Positions 20,301 through 30,109 of a stretch of 55,807 nucleotides of DNA are shown one piece after another (the stretch's first letter is position 1; the number at the start of each line of letters is the position of its first letter). Location of the stretch: contig JBBHKE010003042.1 in the NCBI GenBank assembly GCA_037447655.1, positions 64,001 through 119,807 of the forward strand, written 5' to 3'. The notes beneath the pieces were generated by a model. The model saw only the letters and a list, made by a program, of their open reading frames with translations. It did not search any database and was not told the DNA's origin. The stretch comes from Zygnema cylindricum (Eukaryota; Streptophyta; Zygnematophyceae; Zygnematales; Zygnemataceae). A program made the position numbers and the translations under genes.

Positions 20301-21811
20301 CGTCAATCTTGTTATCGTTTAATTTTTCAATACCATCAGGTACGTACGGACGTCATTCTTGTTTCGTTTAAATTTTTCAATACCATCAGACTCGTACGGA
20401 CGTCAATCTTGTTTCGTTTAAATTTTCAATACCACCAGGTTCGTACGGACGTCAATCTTGTTTCGTTTAAATTTTCAATACCATCAGGCTCGTACGGACG
20501 TCAATCTTGTTTCGTTTAAATTTTCAATACCATCAGGTTCGTGACGGACGTCAATCTTGTTTCGTTTAAATTTTCAATACCATCAGGTTCGTGACGGACG
20601 TCATTCTTGTTTTGTTTAAATTTTCAATACCATCAGGCTCGTATGGACGTCAATCTTGTTTTGTTTAAATTTTCAATACCATCAGGTTCGTTACGGACGT
20701 CAATCTTGTTTCGTTTAAGTTTTCAATACCATCAGACTCGTACGGAAGTCATTCTTGTTTCGTTTAAATTTTCAATACCATCAGGTACGTACGGACGTCA
20801 ATCTTCTTTCGTTTAAATTTTCAATACCATCAGGTTCGTACGGACGTCAATCTTGTTTCGTTTAAATTTTCAATACCATCAGGCTCGTACGGACGTCAAT
20901 CGTGTTTCGTTTAAATTTTCAATACCATCAGGTTCGTAACGGACGTCAATCTTGTTTCGTTTAAATTTTCAATACCATCAGGCTCGTACGGACGTCAATC
21001 TTGTTTCGTTTAAATTTTCAATACCATCAGGTTCGTAAGGACGTCAATCTTGTTTCGTTTAAATTTTCAATACCATCAGACTCGTGACGGACGTCATTCT
21101 TGTTTCGTTTAAATTTTTAATACCATCAGGTATGTACGGACGTCAATCTTGTTTCGTTTAAATTTTCAATACCATCAGGTTCGTAATGGACGTCAATCTT
21201 GTTTCGTTTAAATTTTCAATACCATCAGGCTCGTACGGACGTCAATCTTGTTTTGTTTAAATTTTCAATACCATCAGGTTCGTTACGGACGTCAATCGTG
21301 TTGTTTCGTTTAAATTTTCAATACCATCAGGGTTCGTACGGACGTCAATCTTGTTTCGTTTAAATTTTCAATACCATCAGGCTCGTACGGACGTCAATCT
21401 TGTTTCGTTTAAATTTTCAATACCATCAGGCTCGTACGGACGTCAATCTTGTTTCGTTTAAATTTTCAATACCATCAGGTTCGTACGGACGTCAATCGTG
21501 TTTCGTTTAAATTTTCAATACCATCAGGTTCGTACGGACGTCAATCTTGTTTCGTTTAAATTTTCAATACCATCAGGCTCGTACGGACGTCAATCTTGTT
21601 TCGTTTAAATTTTCAATACCATCAGGCTCGTACGGACGTCATTCTTGTTTTGTTTAAATTTTCAATACCATCAGGTACGTTTGGACGTCTATCTTGTTTC
21701 GTTTAAATTTTCAATACCATCAGGTACGAACGGACGTCATTCTTGTTTCGTTTAAATTTTCAATACCATCAGGCTCGTATGGACGTCAATCTTGTTTCGT
21801 TTTAAATTTTC
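17346..21811. repeat. 49-bp minisatellite, about 91 units
   Basis: Tandem array of ~49-bp units that contain CGTACGGACGTCA, TTTCGTTTAAATTTTCAATA and CCATCAGG. Variants (CATTCTT, AATCGTG, GACTCG, GTACGAACGG, GTGACGG) recur in the same order, for example from ~19288 and again from ~19985, which shows higher-order amplification. The unit length is not a multiple of three, so the many ~70-100-codon frames across it are artefacts. The left edge runs into the protease/integrase junction of copia element 5. A short continuation follows the hAT insertion (22639-22716). Confidence 0.95.
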
Positions 21812-22638
21812 TAGGGTTGGACTGGCTGGGTATCGAGGACCATTTGCCAATATTCGATATATATCGAATTTCAGGTACCCGATAATCGATATATCGCTTC
21901 ACTATATCGAAAATCAAAATATCGCGATGTATTGCCGATATATTTCCAATATATCGTATTGTCAATATATCGAAGCATTAAAAAAAATAAAAAAAATCAC
22001 AGTTCTCCAAAGTCACGTGCCTCCGTACACGGTGACCGTAAATTTTTTGCCGAAAAGAAATACGGTTTTTCCTGAAAGTCAGCAGAGTGAAGAAGATCTT
22101 TGAGGTACATTGACGCGGTACACTTAGTACACGTTCATAATATGCATGTACGGAATTCCATACGAAAATGGTCGGTTGTCAAATTTGACGATTTTAGAGA
22201 TTTGATCGTCAACTTACATGGAACCACTCAAATAAAAACACGTATGTAAAAACTTGTTTACAGAAGATACGCGATGAACAAATTTGCTGTCCGTACTATT
22301 ACAGAGACCTCCTCATGTAACCATACCCCAAATAAGTAATTATATGAATTACAGAATTTGTACTTTTTTGTCGGTTACATATTGCGGCGTCTACCTTTAA
22401 GTCATGGAACGAAAATCATGTCGTACGTGGCGTATCAGACAATTTGTTTTTTTCGCAAAAATAACATATTATATTAAAATATTAAATATTAAATTTAAAA
22501 AATACTATACATCGCGATATATATCGAGATGGTTTATGCTGGTCTTGGTACGATATATCGAGGAGTCTACTCGATCGATATTCAATATATCGAATATCGA
22601 AATTATCGCGATATGAATTTACCCGATACCCAACACTA
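21812..22638. mobile_element. Non-autonomous hAT-like element (827 bp)
   Basis: Inserted in the 49-bp array with a perfect 8-bp target duplication AAATTTTC (21804-21811 and 22639-22646). Its ends are TAGGGTTGG and, inverted, TAGTGTTGG. The sub-terminal GGGTATCG is mirrored at both sides. The interior is rich in CGATATATCG palindromes and carries no transposase. 8-bp duplications and YARNG ends are typical of hAT elements. Confidence 0.88.
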
Positions 22639-22716
22639 AAATTTTCAATACCATCAGGCTCGTACGGACGTCAATCTTGTTTCGTTTAATTTTTCAATAC
22701 CATCAGGATCGTACGT
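22639..22716. repeat. 49-bp minisatellite, right remnant
   Basis: About 1.6 further units resume exactly at the hAT target duplicate (TTTTCAATACCATCAGGCTCG, then one decayed unit ending GGATCGTACG). The array was continuous before the hAT insertion. Confidence 0.9.
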
Positions 22717-22769
22717 AATTAAGTGTAAAGGTAAAATTCTCATTGTAAACAAGTGAATTACGTGACCGC

Positions 22770-22988
22770 TACACCGTGAATCGCTGTGTTCATGTTTTTT
22801 TTTGCCGCTTGAAACATTTTTTCTCCGTACACACTTATCTGATTCTAGAACTAACGGTTCGCGATTGACAGGTAACATTCTCAGCTTCCGATTGGCCGTT
22901 TCAAATTGAAAATCCTACAATTATGTACGGATAAAAAATGTTTGAAGTGGCGAAATAATTATTAACACTAATAGCGATACATGGTGTA
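22770..22988. mobile_element. MITE (219 bp) with long terminal inverted repeats
   Basis: Ends TACACCGTGAATCGCTG and, inverted, TACACCATGTATCGCTATTA. The inverted similarity continues for about 75 bp (GCCGCTTGAAACATTTTTTC against CGCCACTTCAAACATTTTTT, then CTCCGTACA). Same subfamily as 32569-32794. Confidence 0.8.
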
Positions 22989-23215
22989 GCAATGAATTTT
23001 TCAAAGACAGTTAATTCGCGCATATCCCAAAATATAGCGTTGCGTCCGTGGACACATGGAGCAACGCTCGGAACCATAACCCTTTTTTTTTTCTTTGTTG
23101 TACAAGTCATCAGGTGTGTACAAGGAAGCTTCAAAATTGAAAACATTCGAGCGCCTTCTTCTCCTCCTTCGGAATTGTAGAACTCTACGGAATTTCCATG
23201 GTCGCCAGAACGATC

Positions 23216-23280
23216 TCCTTGGAGGGAGGGAGGTAGGGAGGGAGGGAGGGAGGGGGAGAGGGAGGAAGAGAGGGGGTTTT
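23216..23280 (+). repeat. GGGA polypurine tract
   Basis: (GGGA)n-rich run on the + strand, possibly the reverse of a pyrimidine-rich leader. It lies between the MITE and the copia gag fragment. Confidence 0.8.
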
Positions 23281-23379
23281 TTAGGGTTTTTAAGGAGCCC
23301 ACCACCTCGTCCAATTTGACGGTCACCACGGCGGCCACCGCCACCATTACATCTCGGGCAGTGTGTCGAGACATGGCTC

Positions 23380-23750
23380 AATTTCCCACAAAAGTAGCGC
23401 TGCTTGTCTTTATCCGGACATGTTGAAGATCCATTGCCGGTTTGCTTACATCGAAAACATGTGAAATTCCCACATTCATATTGAAATTCCGGAAATGTAA
23501 TTTCTGACATCCTTATCTTCTAAGACCACCACCTCTACCGCCCTTTTTGCCGCGAAGAAAATGAAGGTTCATGAATGGAGAGAGGTTACATTTGATGCTC
23601 CTACGCTCTTCGACCCTCTCGATGAGCCAGTCTCCTCTTCTACAGTTTTAAGGTAGTTAACTGCATATTCATAGGTACCCTTATTCCTTAGTTGTAAGAT
23701 TTGTTTTTTTGTAACATTGGAGGAATTTTTCCGGTAATGCATTTGCTAAT
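23380..23750 (-). pseudogene. Copia element 5 gag fragment, zinc-knuckle half
   Basis: On the minus strand the fragment starts at the LTR insertion point with LANALPEKF, the expected copia gag 'L..LP..F' motif. After decayed sequence it shows CFRCKQTGNGSSTC followed by YFCGKLSHVSTHC, which are two zinc knuckles with lost ligands (Asn for His in the first). A Gly/Arg-rich tail follows. Stops interrupt it. It continues the frame of 25853-26210 across the nested LTRs. Confidence 0.75.
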
Positions 23751-25852
23751 TGTAGAAATTAATGGTCTATTTAAAGTATTTTCTAGATCTAAATAGAAAT
23801 ATAGCAAGAAGCTGAGGCAATCTACCTCTAACTTCTCTCTCGAACTCTCAAACTTGTCGCAGTCACTGAGAAGTTGGAGAGGATGCTAGAGCCATGGCTA
23901 CCTAGGCTATCCAGAGGTTTACGGGAAATATATACATTAGTTTATTTACCGTTAGGGGTTTATTTACTAAAAAGATATGTGATTACCCCATAATTTAATC
24001 CTGGTACCTGTCGAATGAAACTCTGAGACCTCTATAAGTCCTCTGAGTGGACAGCTTCCAAGAAGCCTCTAGGATAACTCTGACCCCTTTGTGTTTTAGC
24101 AAAAATAACTGCCACCATGACAGAAAATAACTCTGACCAACCTCACCCCTTTGAAGGCAAGACTCCCTTGAGTCGATAGCAAAAAGAATCTCTGAATTTG
24201 CTCCCCTGAGCAGTAAGTTATGGAGGGTCAAAGTTGACCTTTTGTACAAAAGTTCTCTAGGAGAGAGGGTCCTATCTTCTAATTTTTCTAAGTCCTATCT
24301 CTCTCACAGACTCTATCTACTGATTTACGGAGCCAATTAGATTTCAGTTTCGTACACAAAAGTACAGCTGCCGGTGTACTTTATGTACGGCCACTGTACG
24401 ACATAGCCTAAATGTCGACACGTGGTATGTCCGGATTCGCTCCCTTAATCCTCGGAGATGCCGCGATCCAATGTCATTCCGCCATGTGTCAGCCGATGTG
24501 GCGATGACCAAAAACCGCCGAAATCCTCTTCGCCATCTCGGTGTTAATTCCGGCCGTCCGATTAAATTCACATTTAATCGTAGGCGTAATAAATACATGC
24601 GCGGTATTCGTTTCACTAAAGAAATAAATGCGCGGTATTGGTTTTTTATCCGTATTTGAATCCGTACATTTACATTTACTGGATATATGTCTCTCGTTAA
24701 CTGTTACAGTTAAATGAACTATCCTACGTATAAATGTTTAAATAATTATCAAACCCTATAGTACGTAACACTACTTATCGACTTAACGGCTAAGGCTAAC
24801 GGCTAACGCCTGTCTGCCGGCCGGTAGGTACCAGGATCAAATCCTGTGGCCGGCACATATCTTTTAGTAAATAAAACCCCAAACTAAAATATATTTTCCC
24901 GTAAACCTCTGGATAGCCTAGGTAGCCATGGCTCTAGCTCCCTCCTCCAATTTCTCAGTGACTGCGACAAGTTTGAGAGTTGGAGAGAGAAGTTAGAGGT
25001 AGACTGCCTCGGCTTCTTTCTTATTTCTATTCAGACCTAGAAAATACTTTAAAAGACCATTAATTTCTACATCGAAGGGTAAACAACCGGTAGCCAGTAG
25101 CCTTATCCGTTAAGTCTAGACATAGTGTTAAGTATTGTATGGTTTGATAATTAATTAAACATTAATACGTAGGATAGTTCATTTAACTGAAACAATTTTA
25201 CGAGAGACATAGATCCAGTAATGTAAAAGTACGGATTAAAGTACGGATAAGAAACGAATACCGCGCATGTATTTATCATGGCTACGATTAAATGTCAATT
25301 TAATCAGACGGCCGGAATTAAACGCTAAGATCGCGGAAGAGGATTTTGGCGGTTTTTGGTCATCGCTACATCGGATGACACGTGGCGGAATGACATTGGA
25401 TCGCGGCATCTCTGAGGATTAAGGGAGCGAATATAGATATACCATGTGTCGACATTTAGGCAATGTCGTACAGTGTTCTTACAGAAACTACACCGGCAGT
25501 TGTACTTTTGTGTACGGAAGTGTAATCTGATTGGCTCCGTACATCAGTAGATAGAGTTTGTGAGAGAGATAGGATTAAGAAATAATTATGAGATAGGACC
25601 CTCTCAACTAGAGAGCTTCTGTACAAAAGGTCAACTTTGACCCTCCATAACTTACTGCTCAGGGGAGCAAATTCAGGGATTCTTTTTTGTATCGACTCAG
25701 GGGAGTCTTGCCTTCACATGGGTGAAGTTGGTCAGTGTTTTTGTTTTCCAGGGTGGCAGCTGTTCTTGTTGAAACACAAAGGGGTCAGGGTTATCCTAGA
25801 GGCTTCTTGGAAGCTGTCCACTCTGAGGACTTATGGAGGTCTCACAGTTTCA
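23751..25852 (+). mobile_element. Solo copia LTR (outer), itself split by an inserted LTR
   Basis: The plus-orientation LTR starts TGTAGAAATT at 23751 and ends ACAGTTTCA at 25852. It is split at 24015 by the minus-orientation LTR 24016-25071. The near-perfect target duplicate is CTAAT (23746-23750) and CTAAC (25853-25857). It carries the ATGGAG motif 20 nt before its end (25833). It is inserted in the copia element 5 gag, between codons that rejoin in frame on the minus strand. Confidence 0.85.
24016..25071 (-). mobile_element. Solo copia LTR (inner, minus orientation)
   Basis: 1056 bp. On the minus strand it starts TGTAGAAATTAATGG and ends CAGAGTTTCA. Perfect 5-bp target duplicate TCGAA (24011-24015 and 25072-25076). 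The gag-start motif is ATAGAG instead of ATGGAG at 24035. It belongs to the same family as the LTR it interrupts. Confidence 0.92.
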
Positions 25853-26210
25853 CTAACCAGGTTACTTTATCTTCATCCATAATTACTCTTCCATTGTTGA
25901 GTAAATGTTATATAATTATATTGTACCTTTTCACAACCTCATCAATAGACTCATTATGTTTAAGTTTAAACAACATGAAATAACTAAAGATTTGTTGTCC
26001 TTTGTTTTTCCCTCCTTTTTTAAATTGATTTTCAAGGGACTTCCAACACTCATGAGCAGATCCATGGGTGAGGAAGTGATCATGAATCGAATGAGTACAC
26101 GACTGCATAAGGCCAACGATAACTGCCAAGTTCTTCCGTTCTCATGTTTACCGGGCATTACGGTCAAATCTGGGAGTTTCTCCTCGCCTCACCACCTTCG
26201 ATATGTGACG
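25853..26210 (-). pseudogene. Copia element 5 gag fragment, N-terminal half
   Basis: The minus-strand frame shows the copia gag (UBN2-type) pattern HECWKSLENQF, then KLKHNESIDEVVKRYN, then NGRVIMDEDKVTW just before the LTR junction. One stop lies at the end of the 26129-25908 frame. The same protein continues at 23750 (LANALPEKF). Confidence 0.78.
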
Positions 26211-26269
26211 TAACACCAATTGAGTCTTGAGATATTTCTTCCAAGATGCGTAATTACTCTTGTTGAATA

Positions 26270-26460
26270 TAATGTCTTATGTCTAATGTCCAATTTCTAA
26301 TGTCTAATGACCGATTACAAGAATAATCAATGGATACAAACAATGTTTCAATATTATGCCAACATTTAATGGCCAATATCCAATGCATAATGCCCAGAAT
26401 CCATCATATTGTCTTGTATCGAACAGTCAATTTCCTGTCTCCGGTGGTAAGTGTATATTT
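26270..26460. repeat. GTCCAAT module, copy 2 (no gene next to it)
   Basis: Same word order as the modules behind the cysteine-rich genes: TCTAATGTCCAATTTCTAATG, GCCAACATTTAATGGCCAA, CAATGCATAATGCCCAGAATCC, TTGTATCGAACAGTCAATTTC. A GGGA-rich tract follows (26505-26580). It probably marks a fourth copy of the duplicated segment that lost its gene. Confidence 0.7.
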
Positions 26461-26504
26461 TTTTTGCAATTGGGAACTCGCGCCTTAACACGAAAAGGGC
26501 TAGA

Positions 26505-26580
26505 AGGGAGGAAAGGAGGGAGGGAAAGGAGGGGGGAGGGAGGAGCGGGTGGAAAAGAAAAGGGGAAGGGGGTACAAATG
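26505..26580 (+). repeat. GGGA/GGAG polypurine tract
   Basis: Purine-only runs with many GGG triplets behind the GTCCAAT module, the same arrangement as at 34645, 41505 and 55520. Confidence 0.8.
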
Positions 26581-26849
26581 GGAATTTGTGCTTTATGAGT
26601 TTTGTTTTTTTTTCTTAGATGATATATGAGAAATGTAAACATTTGACAAAATCTAGAAATATGAGAAAATGTCAAAACGGATTGTCAGAGTAAAACCACA
26701 TACTATAGGCTATTATATAAAATGCTCAAGTAACTCTCCCTCTCCTTTTTTCTGTCCACCTCTCCCGCTCCTCCCCTCTACCCCCTGTGCCTCTGTCCCT
26801 CTAGATAAATATATAAACAGAGTGATAAGATTGATGGATAGCGAATTAG
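26581..26849. other. Spacer with pyrimidine-rich segment
   Basis: No gene. 26725-26805 is pyrimidine-rich (CTCTCCCTCTCC, CTCCCGCTCCTCCCC), opposite in strand bias to the polypurine tract that follows, so the two could pair in a cruciform or triplex. This is speculative. Confidence 0.5.
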
Positions 26850-27330
26850 ATAGCGAGAGGGAGGAGGGAGGGGGGAGTGTTAGGAGGAAGGGGAGAGGAG
26901 CGAGGAGGAGAAGAGGGTGGAGGGGGAGAGGGAGGAGGAGCGGGAGAGGGAGAGGGGCAGGGAAGGGAAGGGGGAGGAGGAAGGGGGGGGGAGGAGGAGG
27001 GGAAGAGGGAGGGGAAGAGGAAGGGGAGGAAAGGGGGAGGGAAAAGGGCAAGAGGGGGAGCGGGAGGAGCAAGGGAAGAGGAGTAGAGGGAGAGTGAGTG
27101 AGGGCGAGGGAGAGGAAACCGGCCATGGAAAGGTAGAGGGAGGGGAAAGGGAAGGGGGGAGAGCAGAGGCGGGGAGATGGGCAGAGAGAGGGGCAAGGAA
27201 AGTCGGAGGAGAGTGAGAGAGAGAGGGAGAGGGAGAGGGGGAACAGAGGGCAGAAGGGGAGGGGGGTGGAGAGCGGAAGGAGAAGGGGCAGGAGGAGGGG
27301 AAGGGGCAAGGGGAAGGGTAGGAGTGGGAT
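26850..27330 (+). repeat. 480-bp polypurine (GGGA/GGAG) tract
   Basis: Nearly uninterrupted purines on the + strand with dozens of GGG runs. Long Pro/Ser/Leu-rich frames on the minus strand and Gly/Arg/Glu-rich frames on the plus strand are composition artefacts. Potential G-quadruplex or H-DNA former. Confidence 0.9.
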
Positions 27331-27582
27331 GGATGGATAAACAAGCACATTTTTTAGATATTGCGGCGGAAGCATACCTTGATAATCGCATATCAATATA
27401 AGCACTCACAGATCCACACATCACACATTAGCCAATACTACTAAATAGTACGTATTATAGTACGTATTGTATAATGTTTTTCCATTACATTGCGCCAAAA
27501 ATTTTCCATTACAAGCTCTTTCACTCTTACTCTTACAAACTCTCATACAATTTTACTCCTAACTTGGTTTTTGGAACACCTA

Positions 27583-27830
27583 GCACACACTAGAATAGAC
27601 TATAATAATCTAAAATAGATTAGAGCACACACTAGAATAGACTATAATAATCTAAAATAGATTAGAGAATAGACGAGAATAGACTAGAATAGACTAGAAT
27701 AGACTAGAATAGACTAGAATAGACGACAAAAGACTAGAATAGACTAGAATAGACTAAAATATGCTAGAATAGACTAAAATAGACTAGAATAGAGCACTAT
27801 AATACACTAGAATATAGGAAGTGCCTTCCT
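27583..27830. repeat. Decamer TAGAATAGAC array
   Basis: Two ~42-bp copies with ACACACTAGAATAGACTATA, then about 15 copies of the decamer AGAATAGACT and variants. Confidence 0.9.
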
Positions 27831-27944
27831 AACACTTCGCTTCACAACAAATCAATACCTATCATCAAGACCAACTAAGGCCAAAACAACATACAAAACT
27901 AAATAAGAACACACAACAACAACCATACCGATTTCACAATGTTC

Positions 27945-28115
27945 CTAACAAAGGGCAGGGGCAAGAGAATGGGTAGGGGAAGAGGGAGGAGAGATAGGGA
28001 GAGGGTGAGAGAGAGGGAGGGGGAGGGGGGGGGGGAGGGGGGGGAGGAGGGGAAAGGGGAGGAGAAGGTGAGGTGGAAGAGGGAGACGGAGGCAAGGAGA
28101 AAACGGGAGGGGGAG
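27945..28115 (+). repeat. Polypurine tract
   Basis: GGGGAAGAGGGAGGAG-type purine run including a G-only stretch near 28018-28045. No coding signal. Confidence 0.85.
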
Positions 28116-28220
28116 TTTGTATCTGTTTTGTTTATGCAATCTGTTTCGTTTTGCCGTTTGTCTTTCCAGCCGAAGGTTTTCTATTTTTTTGGTTTTTCAA
28201 AATATTTTTTTATCTCTTCG

Positions 28221-29198
28221 TGAAACTCTGTGACCTCCATTCGCCCACAGAGTATGCAACCTATGTAAAGCCTCTAGGATAATATTTGACCCCTTGACTT
28301 TCTCACTGAATTAGTGCCACCTAGGCACACAAGTATTCCGACCACCCTCACCTTGTGAGTACCCGACTCCTCTGTGTCAGACGTAAAAGAGATCTGAATT
28401 ACGCAAAAGAGATCTGAATTTGCTCCCCTGAGCAGCAAGTTATGTTTGGTCAAAGATGACCTTTATAGTTAGAAGCTCTATGAGAGAGAGGTGCCTAAAT
28501 TTCACCAAGTCTTGGTCTGCCTACTCAATGCTACCTACTACTAAACCCTAGACCTATAAGAACATTGTACAGTACAAGAAAGGTACGTGGTTAATCTACT
28601 TCTTTTACGACCATTGTACGACATGGCCTTTTGGGTGACGCTTGTCAGATCGGGAGCCATGGTTCCTCCTCCTATCTTCTCCAGTGTTCAATAATGTGGC
28701 GCCACGTGGCATCATGTGATGATGTCTCTGAAAATTGCTAAAAATCCATTCTGGGTTGGGGGCTGCAACGATGACCGTCCGATCAATATATTTTAGGTTC
28801 GATTCGCTTCCGTATTCCGTCGGTTTACATGTGCGTCTTTGCGAGTTAGTTTAGCTTAATGGATTAGCCGCGGTGTTAATGTTTAAATATATATCACACC
28901 CCTTACATGTATCGATTCTTCTACGATTTGGGGGATATGGTGAACGATTGTTTGACCGACGGTCACTCTCTAAGGACCTAGATCAAATCTTGGTCAAGTC
29001 ACATACTTTTTGGGCAGTAGCAAAACTGCATCCTTCCTCAGTTTGTCACTTTGGCTACTTGAAGCAATGTCTCTAGTGACTACGACAAGTTTGGAGGACT
29101 AAAGAAAAAAAACCTGCACGACAAGTTTGGAGGACTAAAGAAAAAAAACATGCACACACATAGAAAAAGATAGAACCTTTAAAATACTCTTTTCAACA
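28221..29198 (-). mobile_element. Solo copia LTR (978 bp)
   Basis: On the minus strand it starts TGTTGAAAAGAGTATTTT and ends GTCACAGAGTTTCA. Perfect 5-bp target duplicate CTTCG (28216-28220 and 29199-29203). The ATGGAG motif lies 20 nt before the end (28240). A 36-bp tandem duplication is present at 29082-29153. Diverged from the other LTRs of the family. Confidence 0.92.
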
Positions 29199-29203
29199 CT
29201 TCG

Positions 29204-29605
29204 CACAAGAAAGAAACAAGAGTTATATGTCAAGGAAACAAATGGGGATCATTTTAAATCTTTTCACGGGTTATGGATTCTGCTTTTCAAGTTTTGAGAT
29301 TTTTCTTCTCTTCCATGATTTTTTTGACGTCACCCCCAAATCACGTCTGTTATGGTGTTGTGGTTAAATTAAAGGATCGGTGCAAACGAAAACACTCTTG
29401 ATCATGCACAATGGTCAAAAATCAAGCGGAAGCAACCGTAACATTGATTCCGTTGACAAGAGAGTCCGCAAAACATAAGTGAATTACGCCAAATCTTTTC
29501 CACCTTGTAAAAGTCTCTCACTCTCTCACTCACATAGTTTTACCAATCAACTTAGTCTTTCACTCATTGAGCTAGTGTACTGGTCACGAAAATGTGTGCC
29601 AAAAA
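29204..29605. other. No gene seen
   Basis: Spacer between the solo LTR and a MITE. No domain-bearing frame or strong repeat. Confidence 0.5.
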
Positions 29606-30024
29606 ACACCACACTACCCATCGTTGTTAGTGCTAATTTCTTTTTATCCACTTATAACATCTTTCTTGCATGCACACTTGTCAGTTGTCAATTCGATGGG
29701 TAGTCCATTACAATGTCCGATGGAAATATTGTTTCACGGATGAAGACTCGAAATATAATCGAATGGTCAATGTTTGCGCGTGGACCCTTGTAGAAGCATG
29801 ATCGGATCTTTTTTTTATCGTGTTATAGAAAAAATAAATTAAAAAGTACACCATGGTACGACAAAGTGCGAATTTATGTAAACAACCTCACTTTTCGCCC
29901 GATGGAAACCCACCCTTAGTGTTGATGTTTTGTTAGTGTCGGGCCCTTGAACCCAAAATAGAGTTAATAACACTATTTGTCTCTTTACACTAATTTCTTT
30001 ACAATATTAGCGAAGCGCGGTGTA
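29606..30024. mobile_element. Diverged MITE (about 420 bp)
   Basis: The left end ACACCACACTACCCATCGTTGTTAGTGC and the right end (inverted TACACCGCGCTTCGCTAATATT) fit the family termini loosely. The interior resembles 8200-8260 and 46730-46790 ('GAACCCAAAATAGAGTTAATAA'-type words). Boundaries are approximate. Confidence 0.5.
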
Positions 30025-30109
30025 GTTGACTGACTTAGAGTTAAGGACTCAAAAAAGGTAGATGTTAATTTAAACTTAAGCTTCACTTTACTTCACACTC
30101 AAGGTGGAC

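Noticed and set aside
17346-21811. Many ~70-100-codon open frames in the 49-bp array (Phe/Gln/Ser-rich repeats)
   Set aside because: The unit is 49 bp, so all three frames are read in turn. Frames are opened and closed by unit indels, and there is no codon structure or domain.
17346-21811. CRISPR-like array of repeats
   Set aside because: There are no unique spacers: the whole 49-bp unit repeats head to tail, and the context is a plant retrotransposon.
22901-23510. Long minus-strand frames spanning the GGGA tract
   Set aside because: Only the zinc-knuckle part (to about 23380) is meaningful. The rest reads through a polypurine tract and unrelated spacer.
26713-27424. Long Pro/Ser/Leu-rich minus-strand frames and Gly/Arg/Glu-rich plus-strand frames (also at 34556-34953, 41432-41918, 55508-55798)
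   Set aside because: These are translations of low-complexity polypurine tracts, lack stops because of composition, and show no start context or domain.
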